Under the pieces are notes generated by a model. That model did no database searches. It worked only from the letters and a program-made list of their open reading frames with translations, and was not told the DNA's origin. The position numbers and the translations under genes are program-made. DNA of 64,000 nucleotides from Paramecium sonneborni. Lineage: Eukaryota; Ciliophora; Oligohymenophorea; Peniculida; Parameciidae. The DNA lies in NCBI GenBank assembly GCA_905182985.1, contig CAJJDN010000052.1, positions 488,850-552,849 of the forward strand, read 5' to 3'. Shown one piece after another: positions 38,468 to 50,151 of the stretch (positions are counted from its first letter, which is position 1; every line of letters begins with the position of its first letter).

Positions 38468-38545
38468 TATTATTGTATATTAAGAATAATTTATTGAATT
38501 AATTTAAAAATAAAAATGCTTGGGATAATTACATATACTAAATTA

Positions 38546-39917
38546 TCATCTTTGATCTGTGGTTAAGAATTTGGCATACAATAGAGTATCTTTTTAAATT
38601 TCCATTGTAACCATTGAATAGATGATACCAATTAAGACTATAACAAAGAATACTCCAAACCAAATATAAATTTGATAAGTGGTGGAATCCATATTTTAGT
38701 AAGGAGAGTTAGTTGATGTCTAAAAAAGTTAAAAACAAAAAAATACAGTAACTTAATTTAACATTCTTGTTCTTGTTTCCATTAAAATTCTCTGGATTTT
38801 AGCTGAGTCTTTGGTTGTTGTTAATTGAGGATTTTTTTCTTCTTCAATTAAAATTAGACCAAATAATTCTTCATTTTCAAATGTATTTCTAAAATTTTTA
38901 GATAACTATATTATTATAATTAATAATACTTTTTTATGTGTGATTCTCATCATATCATAGATCATCTCTATTTCTGGTTCTTTCATAATTTTTTCTAATT
39001 TAGCAATAGATTTATTAATAATAGTTAACATATTAGGTTGATCAGCTTTAAAATAGTAAAAATAATACATTTTTTAAAAAGTGTGGATAGTTTATTCATA
39101 GCACAAACATCTTTTAAGAACCCAGTAATTTATTCTTCGTTATCTTATGTAATTTCAATCATTTCATTTGTATTGTATTTATATATTTTTTTATCTTTAG
39201 GTGCATAATCAAATGTAGTTCCAAAGAAGGTATCAACACATTTTTCTAAAGTGGAATCAACTTTATATGATTTATCTTTATTTGGTTCATAAAAATAAAC
39301 TTCATTCTATATGTTAAATATGCTATTTTACATTTTTGCCTAAATAAAGTGTAATAGTCCATTATAAATAATTAATATCTAAATCATCTTCATTTTAATA
39401 TATTTTGAATCCTAAATTATTTTTATTATAAAGTTTATAAGCTTTCTAAATAAGAGAATCATCTAAATTTTGGATGAATAAGATTACCTTGTTATCCAAA
39501 AAGGGATTCCATAAGTGATTTAGGATCTTTTTCTAAAACTTTAAAGCTTTATGAGAATCCCTCAGTTATTCTTTATTCTTTTGAATCTTATCCTGAATAC
39601 AACTTTTGACTTTCAATAAGAATCAAATAGTTCATATTAGTAGGTGATAAGATATTACCTTTACCAAAAGATCTATATGATGATGAAATATATACTTTAT
39701 CAACTATTCAAAGACTTTTTGTTAATCTGGTGAAATATGTTCGACTAATCCAACATTGTATTTAATCAATTAAGCTATTTACTTTTGATTAAGGCCTTCT
39801 AAGTCATTTATATTCTTATCATTGAATGGATATAAGTATGCATGTGATGCCAAAGCAGATACAACTACCAAAAATCAAAATATGAATACCACAAATGATG
39901 AATAGAAGAGTTTTCAT
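38546..39917 (-). CDS. V-ATPase accessory protein, ATP6AP2 (prorenin receptor)-like
   Basis: Type I membrane protein. Signal peptide MKTLLFIICVVSALASHAY, reached only by removing a 25-nt intron. The luminal part is variable; it includes QDSKEQRITEGFSQSFKVLE and KCVDTFFGTTFDYAPKDK. The single membrane span IYIWFGVFFVIVLIGIIYSM is followed by a 25-residue cytosolic tail ending LLYAKFLTTDQR. Position of the span and the tail with Asp-x-x-x-Tyr then basic end resemble ATP6AP2/Voa1, which helps assemble the V-ATPase membrane sector. Similarity is short, so another type I protein is possible. Several introns expected; exon limits uncertain. Confidence 0.45.
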
Positions 39918-40022
39918 TATTTTATTTAATAAAATTTATGAATGATTACTAATATTATTATTTATGAGCTTTTGATTTTGAATTATTAATTTGATATATA
40001 TATATAAATTTTATCTGTTAAC

Positions 40023-40166
40023 TCATATGAGTTACGATATATCCCAATAGTTCATCGAATTTAGAAAATAAATTATGAACAAAACATAAACAGCTCCAGT
40101 AACCAATAATAGCAAAATATAAACCATTTCAACACCATCAAAGAAATAAGAATTTTCAGTTGACAT
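40023..40166 (-). CDS. Small single-pass membrane protein
   Basis: 47 residues. I start it at MSTENSYFFDGVEMVYILLL because a longer version would overlap the divergent gene at 40180. One strong membrane segment of about 22 residues (VYILLLLVTGAVYVLFIIYF) is followed by NSMNYWDISQLI. Small subunits of membrane complexes look like this, but I recognise no family. The in-frame upstream codons give an alternative start at 40238. Confidence 0.45.
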
Positions 40167-40179
40167 CCTTAAATAATCA

Positions 40180-40757
40180 ATGTCCCAAAACGTCAAACGT
40201 CTTAAAGTGAAATCTGCTATTTCAAGTATGAAAATCATATATTTCTCTCAGATATTCCTTTAAGTCCACAAAAATAAAAACCTTAATCACCTGTTAAGAA
40301 ACAACCATTTAAGAGTCCTAAAAGATTAAAGTAGAATGAACTAATCAAGAGTTCTAATAAATAGATATATAGTAGTAATTCAAAAAGTTAATAATCCTAA
40401 TTGAATACTTTTTAATTACCGCAATCTTATAGACAATCAGATTATATTGATTAACAAAGCTAAATCAAATTATATTCATCTAAATATCAAAAAATCATGA
40501 ATGAAGAACAAGGCCTTTATTATAGTCAATTATAGACTAAACTAGATTAATTATCATAAATCATAGGTAATCAAGATGATCGTCAACGGAACTTATTTGA
40601 AATAGATAATATGATCAATTAATCTAAACAGATTAATGCTAAATCTAGAGTACAAAAACATCTTGATTCTTTGCAATTTGAAAGTAAAGCCTTACAAAGT
40701 GATCTAAACACTATTAAAACTAAAATATCAAGATTTTCTGATTTTACTGATAATTGA
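40180..40757 (+). CDS. Basic coiled-coil protein, unknown function
   Basis: 183 residues after removal of a 26-nt intron that splits codon 17. N-terminus MSQNVKRLKVKSAISNIPLS is basic and full of Ser-Pro/Lys-Pro (SPQKQKPQSP, FKSPKRLKQ), like sites for proline-directed kinases. From about residue 85 a helical coiled-coil region follows: YSQLQTKLDQLSQIIGNQ, FEIDNMINQSKQINAKSR, HLDSLQFESKALQSDLN. The stop is 20 bp from that of the convergent carboxypeptidase gene. No family recognised; a cytoskeletal or spindle role would be a guess. Confidence 0.6.
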
Positions 40758-40777
40758 TATATAAGTTATATATAAAA

Positions 40778-41713
40778 TCATTGAATTTAAGATAAACACC
40801 ATTACAACAATTACATTGTTTCTGACCATCGATCTTCCTAATTACGACATCCCAATATTACTATTGTGAATGATCTATTATTTGTTTGGTAATAACTTGC
40901 CAAACAAGGACCAGCTACTGATGTATTACCTGTCTTTATCCCTCGAAAACCTTAATAGAGTAATTTATTTGTATTTTCCCACATTGCATCTCTTGTAAAT
41001 CCTTTATAATATTTATTAACTATCATACCTTCTTCATCTTAAATAGTACAGAAATGGATTTTTGTATTTACAACCTTTTTAAAGAATTCATCTTTTAATA
41101 ACTAATTACATAATTTTGCTACATCATAGGCTGAGGATAGATTATTTTTATTATTTAACCCATGTGGATTTGCATATGTAGTTTAAGTCATCTTTAAGTC
41201 TTTTGCTTTATTATTCATTTCCTACACAAAGTAATTTATTGGATTCTTTCCTTTAATTTTATCTTAATACATAGCATAAATTCCAAAATTTTCAGCAAAT
41301 GCCATAGCTGCATCGTTACCTGATGGTAACATTAATCCATAAAATAAATCCTCAATAGACAATACATCTCCTTTAAGCAAATCAGCTGTTGTACCACCTA
41401 CTTAACTTGCTTATAAACTAACTTCAGCATATGTATTATTAGTTTAAACATTCATTGTTTTGCACATATTTTAAACTACATAGAATGTCATTATTTTTGT
41501 AATTGAAGCAATCTCCCTTCTTTAATTCTCATTAAAGGAATAAAACACATCACCATTATTTGAATCAATTATAATCCAGGATTTAGCTGTCAATCTTGGA
41601 GTTAAAACTTTTTCATCATTCCCAATCAAAAATGCTGATTTTAGTTATTATAATCTCTGAGATTATTTCCCCTCCTCTGATTTAGCTTTCAATCTAATGT
41701 GATTCGAATTCAT
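40778..41713 (-). CDS. D-alanyl-D-alanine carboxypeptidase-like protein (peptidase S11)
   Basis: 311 residues in a single intronless frame. All three active-site motifs of penicillin-binding/beta-lactamase-fold enzymes are present in order: S-x-x-K as SITK (residues 70-73, in REIASITKIMTFYV), S-x-N as SGN (131-133, in GLMLPSGNDAAMAFAENFG), and KTG (260-262, in FRGIKTGNTSVAGPCL). The NPHGL segment and C-terminal helices also fit DacA/PBP5. There is no signal peptide and no C-terminal amphipathic anchor, so it should be cytosolic. Ciliates have no peptidoglycan; it may act on ingested bacterial peptides or other D-amino-acid or amide substrates. A bacterial origin by gene transfer is likely. 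Confidence 0.88.
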
Positions 41714-42172
41714 ATTTTATAAAATATTTATACACAATAAGTTAAATATTTTTATCATTTTTGCCAAACTCTTCAATTTTACTATCTTAACCAATATTAT
41801 TTTTTCATTTCCTAAAAAGCTATTTAGATAAATAAATTTAACATGAATTCTAATATTTTATTTATGTAACTTCAAATATACAAAATCAACAATCACTTTA
41901 ATTATGAAATCAATAAGGAAAACAAAATTCTTTCTTATTTTATAAAAAATTGATAATTATTTACATAAATTCAGATTTTAATTTATATTTCTGAATAGAT
42001 AATTCAATTCAACATAATATTAGATTTCTATAATTGTTTATTGTTTAAATAACTTAAAATGATATTTAAATTAGAAATTGAGAGATTAATTATAATGTAA
42101 ACCTGAATTGAAATTAAAAAAAATAAATACTATTTATGGATTATTTTATTATTATTATTTTTAATTAAAATA
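41714..42172. other. Divergent intergenic spacer
   Basis: About 460 bp between the divergent carboxypeptidase and HNH genes. AT-rich, no protein-like frame seen. Confidence 0.5.
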
Positions 42173-42632
42173 ATGTCAGAAAATAATATTAATTCAAATC
42201 ATAATAATAATAATACACATCATCACCATCATAATTAAAGAAGATCCCCATCACCTTATAATCCTAGAAGATTTGATAAATTAGCAAGAGAAGAATGTTG
42301 GAATAATGTATTAGTTGATTTATATTGTTTAAAAGGCTGAAATAATGAAAGGAAGAAATCCAGATAGATGGAGATTGGATGCTGTTGGTAATCCAATATG
42401 CAAAGCTTTAAATGGTTGCAGAGGACCATTATGTTATTAATTTGATCATATAGTACCATATTCAAAAGGAGGAGAAAGTATTAGCAAAAATTGTTAATTA
42501 TTGTAATCATTTGTCAACATATACAAATCAAATAAAGAAAATATATCAAAGGATGAGTTGAAGCAAGTTTCTCCTTAATTAAATTTCACTTCTGAGTAAT
42601 TTGATGCTATCGAATATGCTATATATGGTTGA
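42173..42632 (+). CDS. Small HNH-nuclease-fold protein
   Basis: 143 residues after removing a 28-nt intron (42308-42335). The N-terminus is Asn/His-rich with a run of five His (THHHHHNQRR). The HNH core reads WRLDAVGNPICKALNGCRGP, then LCYQFDHIVPYSKGGES with the catalytic His, and ISKNCQLLQSFVNIYKSNKE, which supplies the Asn and last conserved residues of an HNH endonuclease finger. Cys residues around the core could bind a structural zinc. Stand-alone HNH proteins like this occur in plants and protists; nuclease activity and target are inferred. The stop is 2 bp from the stop of the convergent neighbour. Confidence 0.75.
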
Positions 42633-42634
42633 AA

Positions 42635-44529
42635 TCAGAAGGAACTCTTTTTGATTATTTTGCTTTTTTTTTACATTTTTATTTAACTGTTTTGTTTGTA
42701 AAAATAATTGTCTATTTCTATAAATGCCTTGTTGTTTTAAAATTACGGTAAAATTTATTCATTTTCTTGTCTTACTACTATTGTTTTCCCATCCCGATTT
42801 TCTTTTAGTCTCATATCTATTCTATCGATGTTTTCTATCATGATATTTTCTGTTATATAATTAATTATATATTTTAACTTAGAACTGTCACTTGAACTAT
42901 GTCTCCTCTTTCTGGATTGTGATCTTGATCTTCTACCTTTGTTTCTACTTCCATTCTCATCTACATTAGTTTTACTATCTTAATACATTTATTGTTATAA
43001 TTATGATGATAATTACTATAATAAGAATTTTAATTCTTTTCTATTGATTTTTCTTATCTCTCATTTATTTTATTACTGTTAATTTCTATAGTGCTGATAT
43101 TAATATCTTAATAACGTTTTTCTTGCATTAGTTAAAATATCATTTACTTCCACTTTATTATCTATCAGATCTATCTCTATCTAATCTATCTCTTTCTTTA
43201 TCTAATCTTTCATTTTTCTCTCTTTCTATTTTCTCTTATCTCTCTTTTTCTAATCTCTCTTAATACTCTTATCTTTCCTATCTTTCTTATCTCTCTTATC
43301 TTTCCTATTTTTCAATCTTTTCTTAAATTTCTTTATCTATTTCTTATTATAGAATAAATTTCATTTATTTTTCAGTATCATATTAATATGAGGTATTATT
43401 AAAAAATTCTGATTTATTAGAGAAATAAGGAACTTTTTTGCCTTCTTCATTTACTAAGATAATTTCTGGTTATGACAATTTTCTTTCAAAAAAATATCTA
43501 AATTAAAAATCCTCTTTTTATACTTAATGAATATATCAACTAAAATTTAGGAATATTTAAAATCCTCACAATAAATAATTCCATATTTACATCCTTCATC
43601 TATAGTAAATTTATTATTTATACATTCAAATAATTCTTCTACTTTTAAAGATCTAATATCAATTTAATATTTGTCATTTCTTCTTTCATAGATTATTCTT
43701 TCAATTTTTTCTTTTTAAAATTAGATTGGCAAAAATCTAAGGATTATTTTATACTGGTTTGTGATATCTCTGATTTTTTTTAAAATTCCTACCTTTGGAG
43801 GATAGAAGGCAATTAATTACTTAAAAATTCTCACCAAGATATTTCTTGTGTTTTGGTTAATTTTTATTCATATTATAATAAAAAAATTATGCTGATTTAT
43901 CTTCATTAATTTTAATAATATATATTTATTCTCCTGCTAGATATACTTTTTAAACATCTTCAATATTAATAAAATGATAATCTTTGAATCTATAATTAAT
44001 ATTAATAAAATAAATAAATATTACCTTTCTTTTAAATACTTTTTAATAGAATGCTTATCTTAACATGCTTCAAGTGAAGAATCATAATAAAAGAGAATAA
44101 TATCTTTTTAGTTTTGCCACTATAAAGGTATTCTAAGATTTAATTAAAAATTTAAAACTTTTCATATTTTCCTGTTTTAGTGGGTTCTAAAATTCGAATT
44201 TCATAGCAATTAGAATTAAGAACAGAATTACATATATCACGAATTGATAATTTAGAACCTATGAATTCTATTTTAGATTAAAATTGATCATCGTCACAAG
44301 GACTAGAATCACCAGATGAAAATTCACACATGGCCTTAGATGGTGATGGTGGTTAACTTGGAGACCAGACAACATTAAACTCTTTCTCATGTGTATTAAG
44401 ATGTTTCAAGTCGTAAGTTGAGAGTTTTTACCTATAATAAACAATCGCCTGACTAGTTATAGTATAAAGTATATAATCAATATTTTTCAAGATATCTGTG
44501 TTAATACAAACCTGTTAATTCTTTTCCAT
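42635..44529 (-). CDS. RS/RE-rich nuclear-type protein, unknown family
   Basis: Starts MEKNQQVCINTDILKNIDYI. At least five introns are needed, including 26 nt at 42961-42986, 43122-43147 and 43498-43523, a 25-nt one near 43780 and a 35-nt one near 44020. The N-terminal two thirds are globular (FIGSKLSIRDICNSVLNSNC; SLKVEELFECINNKFTIDEG). Then a charged helix of repeated Arg, Glu and Gln (QERQERQERQ) and an RS tail (RNKGRRSRSQSRKRRHSSSD). Such tails are typical of splicing or mRNA-processing factors, which I infer. No RRM or zinc finger is seen. Confidence 0.6.
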
Positions 44530-44696
44530 TATGAACAATTTAACCTCTTAATTAAATATTTACTCTATTCTAAATTTGTTAAACTCTATTCTGCAATTTC
44601 AATCATTTTAATTATATTTAAATTTAATATATGTTTTTTTAGATATTAATATTTCTTTCTAATATTTTCCTTAATAAAATTATTATTATAAATATA

Positions 44697-47600
44697 TCAT
44701 TGTATTTAATATCCTCTCCTTTTCTCTCCTTAACTTATTGCTAATTATGTTTTCAATGATTCAATTTCTGAAGAATATTAATTCAATTTCTCCTTCAAAG
44801 CTTATTATAAGCCTCTCATATGAGTAATCTCTTCATCTCTCATTTAACAAACGGATTTCCATTTATCTATCTACAAAATATAATCCTAAATATTATTATC
44901 TACTCTATATTCGTTCTCAAATTTAAATTTTATTTCCCTTTCTATTGATATTCTTAATTCCTTTTCCAATTTAAATCTTAACTCCTATTCAAACTATATC
45001 CGTCTCTAATTGAACTGTTATTCAATCTATTAACGAATTTAATACTATTCCTTTCTCAATTCTTCCAATTATTAATCTTTTGTAACAACTTATTTCTTTA
45101 ATTCAAAAATATCATACATCAATGCATCTACATCTACTTATGGTTTTATTTATTTCTACAAAATCAATATTTCTTATTCATATTTTAATCTCAAATCAGT
45201 TTCAATCTATAACTTCTATTACTTTTCTATCTAGATTTACTTTCTTATTTCATTCATCTCAAAATTATGATTCTCAATCACTTTCTTTAATTCCTACTCA
45301 ACTTTTATCTTTATGTTTTTCTCCTATTGCAATTTCTGTTACATTTATTCCTATCTCTCAAATTCATATTAATTATCTTTTTAAGCCAATTATTTCTTTA
45401 ATTCAAATATCTCATACATCAATGCATCAACATCTACATTAACTTATTTACTTTATAAAACTTCAAATTCTTTAAGAATCTCTTAGTATTTAAATTAATA
45501 CTCATATATTTATTACTACTTGCTTTATTGATCCTTTTTCAATATATCCATCTGCTAAATCGACATTTCTAATTCTCTTCTCATTGCTAATTCCTATTTC
45601 TTAAATTAACTCTATTCTTATTAAAATTATCCTATTTCTTTATTCAATATTTCTATTTACTCCTTTAAAGAATTAACGTTTAATAAATGACCTTGTAATT
45701 ATCCTTTTATTTAATATTTTTCCTTTTCACACTCCTCTAAATTCATTCTTAAAATATCACATTCTGATCGATATTTCTCTAATTCATTTTTAGAATTAGA
45801 TGTTAATTATAATTAAGATCTTAAAGATAATCTCTCTCTATCCTACTCCTCAAAATTCATTCTTAATTAAGAATATTCAACCTTAATTCTTTCAAAATCT
45901 CCTTTTTAACTATTTAAAATTTATAACTATTATCTTAAATTAATTATCTCTCTTTCAAATTGTTCATTCTTCTAAATCAATATTTCATATTCTCTTCTTA
46001 CATTCTCTAATTCTTATCTTGTACTATTCAAAACTAACAATTATTATCTTAATCCTTATCTCTCTCTCTCTGTTTCTTCAAACTTCAATATGGATTAATT
46101 CTTCTCTTATTCTAATTTTTAAAATTATTATTTTGTCTAATATAATTGCTATTGAAGTATATCAATCTCATTTTTTACTTAAGGTTTCTATCTTTCTGAT
46201 TCTTACAATTTTAATTATAATATGTCATAGTCTTTTTTCATCATATCATACTAAGCTCTATTTTGCTCTAAAATTATCATCTATTAGTGAGAACTCTCTA
46301 TATCCTTTTCTAATTTTATTATTTTAAATTAATAAGATTAATTATCTTTTTCTAAATCATTTATTTTATATCTCAATTTGTCTAATTCATAATAATTTTA
46401 CTATAGTTATTATTTTTCTCTTTCCAATTCTTTACATTTCATTTACCATCTTTCTAATTCTTATTTCACTAAATTTGTATCATTTTCACTATCTTAATAA
46501 TCAGTTATTGAAGATCTCAAAAAGTTTATTTCATTCTCATATGTTTTACATTTTAAAATCCAAGTTTACATTTCAGATTTAAGTGCTTCTATCTCAGAAT
46601 TAAATGATATTGTTATTTGTCTTTTTGAAATCATCAATTAATTGTTTAATTCTTCAATTTTAAACCTTAATTATTCATTTTCTTTTTTTATTTTTTCACT
46701 TTCTTGTATTGCTCTTTAATATGTATTCTACAATTCAATATTTTAAACTTTAAATATATTTGCTTCTTATAATTACTTTTCCAATTAACTTATTTTAAGT
46801 AAATAATTAGCTTCATTATTTTTAAGGATATTTAATTCTTATAATTACTTTTCTAATTAATTTATTTTAAGTAAATAATTTGCCTCATTATTTTTTAGAA
46901 TATTTGTTTCTTACAATTACTTTTCTAATTAACTTATTTTAAATAAATAATTAGTTTCATTATTTTTATACATATTCGCTTCTTATAATTATTTTTCCAA
47001 TTAACTTATTTTAAACAAATAATTAGCTTCATTATTTTTTAGAATATTTAATTCTTATAATTACTTTTCTAATTGATTTATTTTAAACAAATAATTAGCT
47101 TCATTATTTTTATACATATTTGCTTCTTATAATTATTTTTCTAATTAATTTATTTTAAATAAATAATTAGCCTCATCATTTTTTGATTTTATCAAATCAT
47201 ATTCCCTTTTCAATCTCTCATACTCTTAAAGTAAATTAGTATTTTTGGTCTATAGTTCTAAATATTATGTTTTATATATAGAAATCTCTGCCAATTATTT
47301 TTCTAACAATTATATTTTCTACACGTTATTAACCTCATCGAATCTGACCCTTAATAATTCATAATCTTTTCTTAAATTGTCATATTAAATTTACAACTCT
47401 GCTAACTATGATTTGTAGATGTTTGAATTAGCTAATTGTTTTTCTAATTATACGATTCTAAATTCAAAATCTTTTCTTTCCTTTTCTAAAATGATGATTG
47501 AATCATTTTTCTTATTTTATTGATCAAGCTTAATTTGAAATTCTTGTAATAATTTATCTTTCTTGTTAATTTCCATCTACTGATATTATATTTAATCTAA

Positions 47601-49350
47601 CAATTCTTTAATCCTGACTTTCAACTAATTACTTTCATTTAATGCATAAGTTTATCTCTCTGATTATGCTTACTAAGCCTATAAATCATTGTAAACTTAT
47701 TAATATTTGTTTTGCAATTATTTATTAGCATTTCTTAAATCATAGATTTCATCATTTAATTGTTGGTTTTGATTTCTAAGTTTATCTAATTCCAAATTGA
47801 ATGATTAATTTTATTTTTTTTCCATATTCATTAAAGATGATTTATATTAATCCAAATCCTATTTGCTTTTAAGATCTTATTACTTGTAATAATCTAATTC
47901 TTTCTATAATTAATTTAATTCTTATTTCAGTTCTTCTGCATCTGATAATTACCTTTATGAGGTTTTAAATGTTAATTGTAAAGCAGAATAATTCTCATTC
48001 ATCTAATTCAACTGCTATCGAAGTCTTTGCATATCTGCCAATTTATCTTGGAGGTCAATAATATATTTTTCTAAATGGCTTATTTTCTGTTTATCATTAT
48101 CCTAAACCACACTTAATTAATTATTCAGTTGTTCAATTTGATTTTTCTGGTATTCATATTATTATAGTAAATTATTATGTTTATTAGTTAAATCTTATAA
48201 TTTTCTTTATAATTAATCTAATTATGATAATAATTCATCATTCTTTCGAATATATTAATCAGATCGATTTTTATCTCTTTCCATTTAAGAAATTTATGCT
48301 TGAAAATCTCTAAATCTACTTTATAATTGAGTATTAGTTTATTCCAATTCTTATATATATTATTGATTTTTATTAGCTTCATCATCTAATTATTATCTTT
48401 TTCTTAATATTTATTATTCATTTTAAGTTAATTATTATTTAAGCAATTAAATTTCATGTAATAAAGCATCCTTTTCATCTTGCCATTTCTATTATTAATA
48501 TAAAAATTAATCTTTAATTTAAATATTAATTGTATTGCGTTGATCTGAGATTAACCTTTCTCGTTCTTAATTCATATCTTCTAATTGTTTTTAATATTAC
48601 TTTTATAATTATGTATTTTGTTGCTATAATTGAATATTCTACTCTTTAAGTATCATAATTTCATTATTATTTCCTTAACTAACTTTATTAATTTATAAAA
48701 CATAACTTTCCTCTTTTTAAATAAGATCTCGAATTTACATTTCTAATTATCTAATTTTGGCTAAATAAGTTTAATTTTCTTATTGATAATGAAGTGATTC
48801 ATCTTAAATGTATCTTGATTTTTCGTTAAGTGATTTTAATCTAAATAATTCTTATTAAAGATTTCTCAATTCATTATTCAATCCATCAATTGTAGATCTC
48901 ATTCTTTAATTTTCTTAAATTAAACTTTATTCTTATGTCAATCCTTTTTGTTTTATTTCATTTAAAGCAGATATTAATTATTCATTATCTCGTTTAACTT
49001 TATCTAAATCCAAATTTAATCGATCAATTACTTATTTATACCTTTAGATCTCTTCTTCATAATCTTTAATTGATTGATTCATTTAATCCAATGTCTTTTT
49101 CATTTGTTAATTATCTTTGTATATTTATTGACATTCATGGACTTTAAAATTGAATGATTACCATTACCTTTTTAATTCATGTAATTAAGTTAAAGTTATT
49201 ATGACTAGATTTCTTATTTTAATGTATCATTCTCTCCTTTAATCTAATTATAATCATGTTGTGATTATTATGGATTTTCTTTTTTTGTTTTACAATATGT
49301 ACAAGGACATGCAAATTAACTTTATAATCATTATATAAATACTGCTGCAT
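44697..49350 (-). CDS. Giant coiled-coil protein
   Basis: 1,534 residues after removing introns of 23 nt (49320-49342) and 26 nt (49142-49167). The first exon is three codons less one base (ATG CAG CA), then QFACPCTYCKTKKE gives a small CxCxxC cluster. From about residue 50 to the end, IESLKTQLAISQGEKRRGYQ, it is continuous heptad-like coiled coil, very rich in Gln, Leu, Asn, Glu and Lys. Six 24-residue repeats lie around residues 710-855. The first and last reading checks kept one frame with no TGA from 46700 to 44697. Probably a filamentous or basal-body/centrosomal scaffold, by composition only. The gene is divergent to 49432, 81 bp apart. Confidence 0.8.
45071..45437 (-). repeat. Internal duplication offset by 300 bp
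   Basis: Sequence 45071-45136 recurs at 45371-45436 with few changes, exactly 300 bp (100 codons) away, both inside the coiled-coil gene. The best-matching part includes CATACATCAATGCATC. It suggests an older duplication unit different from the 72-bp array. Confidence 0.6.
46762..47193 (-). repeat. Six 72-bp tandem repeats coding for 24-residue coiled-coil units
   Basis: Six direct repeats of 72 bp, phase-locked to the reading frame. On the minus strand each gives about KNNEANYLLKISQLEKQLQE preceded by NIL or NMY. Units differ at a handful of bases; copies 2 and 4, and 3 and 5, share the same variant of the first residues (ILKNN against MYKNN), which hints at a 144-bp duplication step. 24 residues is not a multiple of seven, so heptad phase shifts at each unit. 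Confidence 0.85.
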
Positions 49351-49431
49351 TAAGATATCCTATATATTATACAAATAAATTATATTTATTAAGAATCGAA
49401 TTAAAATTGAGTTAAAGGATATTCAACTAAA

Positions 49432-49956
49432 ATGATTAATAAAATGTCCAATTTTCGACCTTACAAATACACACAAGAAGAACTCACAATTAGCAAAAAA
49501 ATAAAAATAGAGGATCAATAAATTACTCTACCTTTAACTGTGTTTTAATAATTGGTTGAGAAAGCTAAAGAAGAAAATTAAAAAAAAGAAGATACAAAAA
49601 ACCTTCTTAGAAATTTTGGAAATGCCTTAAATAGATTCATACTACATAATGAATAAGCCTTAAAAATTATTACACTTTACATTCCTGAAAATAATGTTTC
49701 TCATTTTAAGAAATGGGTTACTAATTAAAAATTAGAGAATTTTGAACAATTCAAAAGAATCTGGACTGTAGATGGAGATATTTATAAAAAAGTATTCTCA
49801 GAATTATCTTTCGAGTTTTACTCTAAACATGCATATTCCTATGTGATGCATTCACAAATGAGATCAGAATCAACAAAATTAACTCATTTAAAATATATTA
49901 CTCGTTTTTTAGAAGGTATTGTCTGTCCAGAAAGCTTCTATTATTTTAAAAAGTGA
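49432..49956 (+). CDS. Conserved-looking hypothetical protein
   Basis: 174 residues, no intron. Starts MINKMSNFRPYKYTQEELTI, with a second Met at residue 5. Balanced, mostly helical composition with segments ILHNEQALKIITLYIPENNV, FKRIWTVDGDIYKKVFSELS and TRFLEGIVCPESFYYFKK. No membrane segment, no catalytic motif, no family I recognise. Codon and amino-acid make-up look genuinely coding. Divergent to the giant coiled-coil gene. Confidence 0.65.
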
Positions 49957-50151
49957 AATCATTAATATTAAAATGTTGTTATTGCCATTTTTATTTATTT
50001 TATTAAAAATAAACAACTATTTTCAACTATTATTATTAAATGAAGCATTTTCTTAACATTTACAAATACTTTCATCAACTTGAAAATAAGAAAAGAGTTC
50101 ATTTTTTTATTTATTTGATTTTAGATGAAAATAAAAATAAATTCAAATATT

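Noticed and set aside
43180..43330. CT-rich tract with repeated tctttcctatctttcttat considered as a satellite or regulatory repeat
   Set aside because: It is the antisense of the Arg/Glu/Gln-rich helix of the RS-type protein; codon repetition explains it.
45122..46327. Plus-strand open frames of about 100 codons (45122-45442 and 46019-46327), hydrophobic
   Set aside because: They are antisense shadows of the giant coiled-coil gene, whose minus-strand frame I followed without a TGA from 46700 to 44697.
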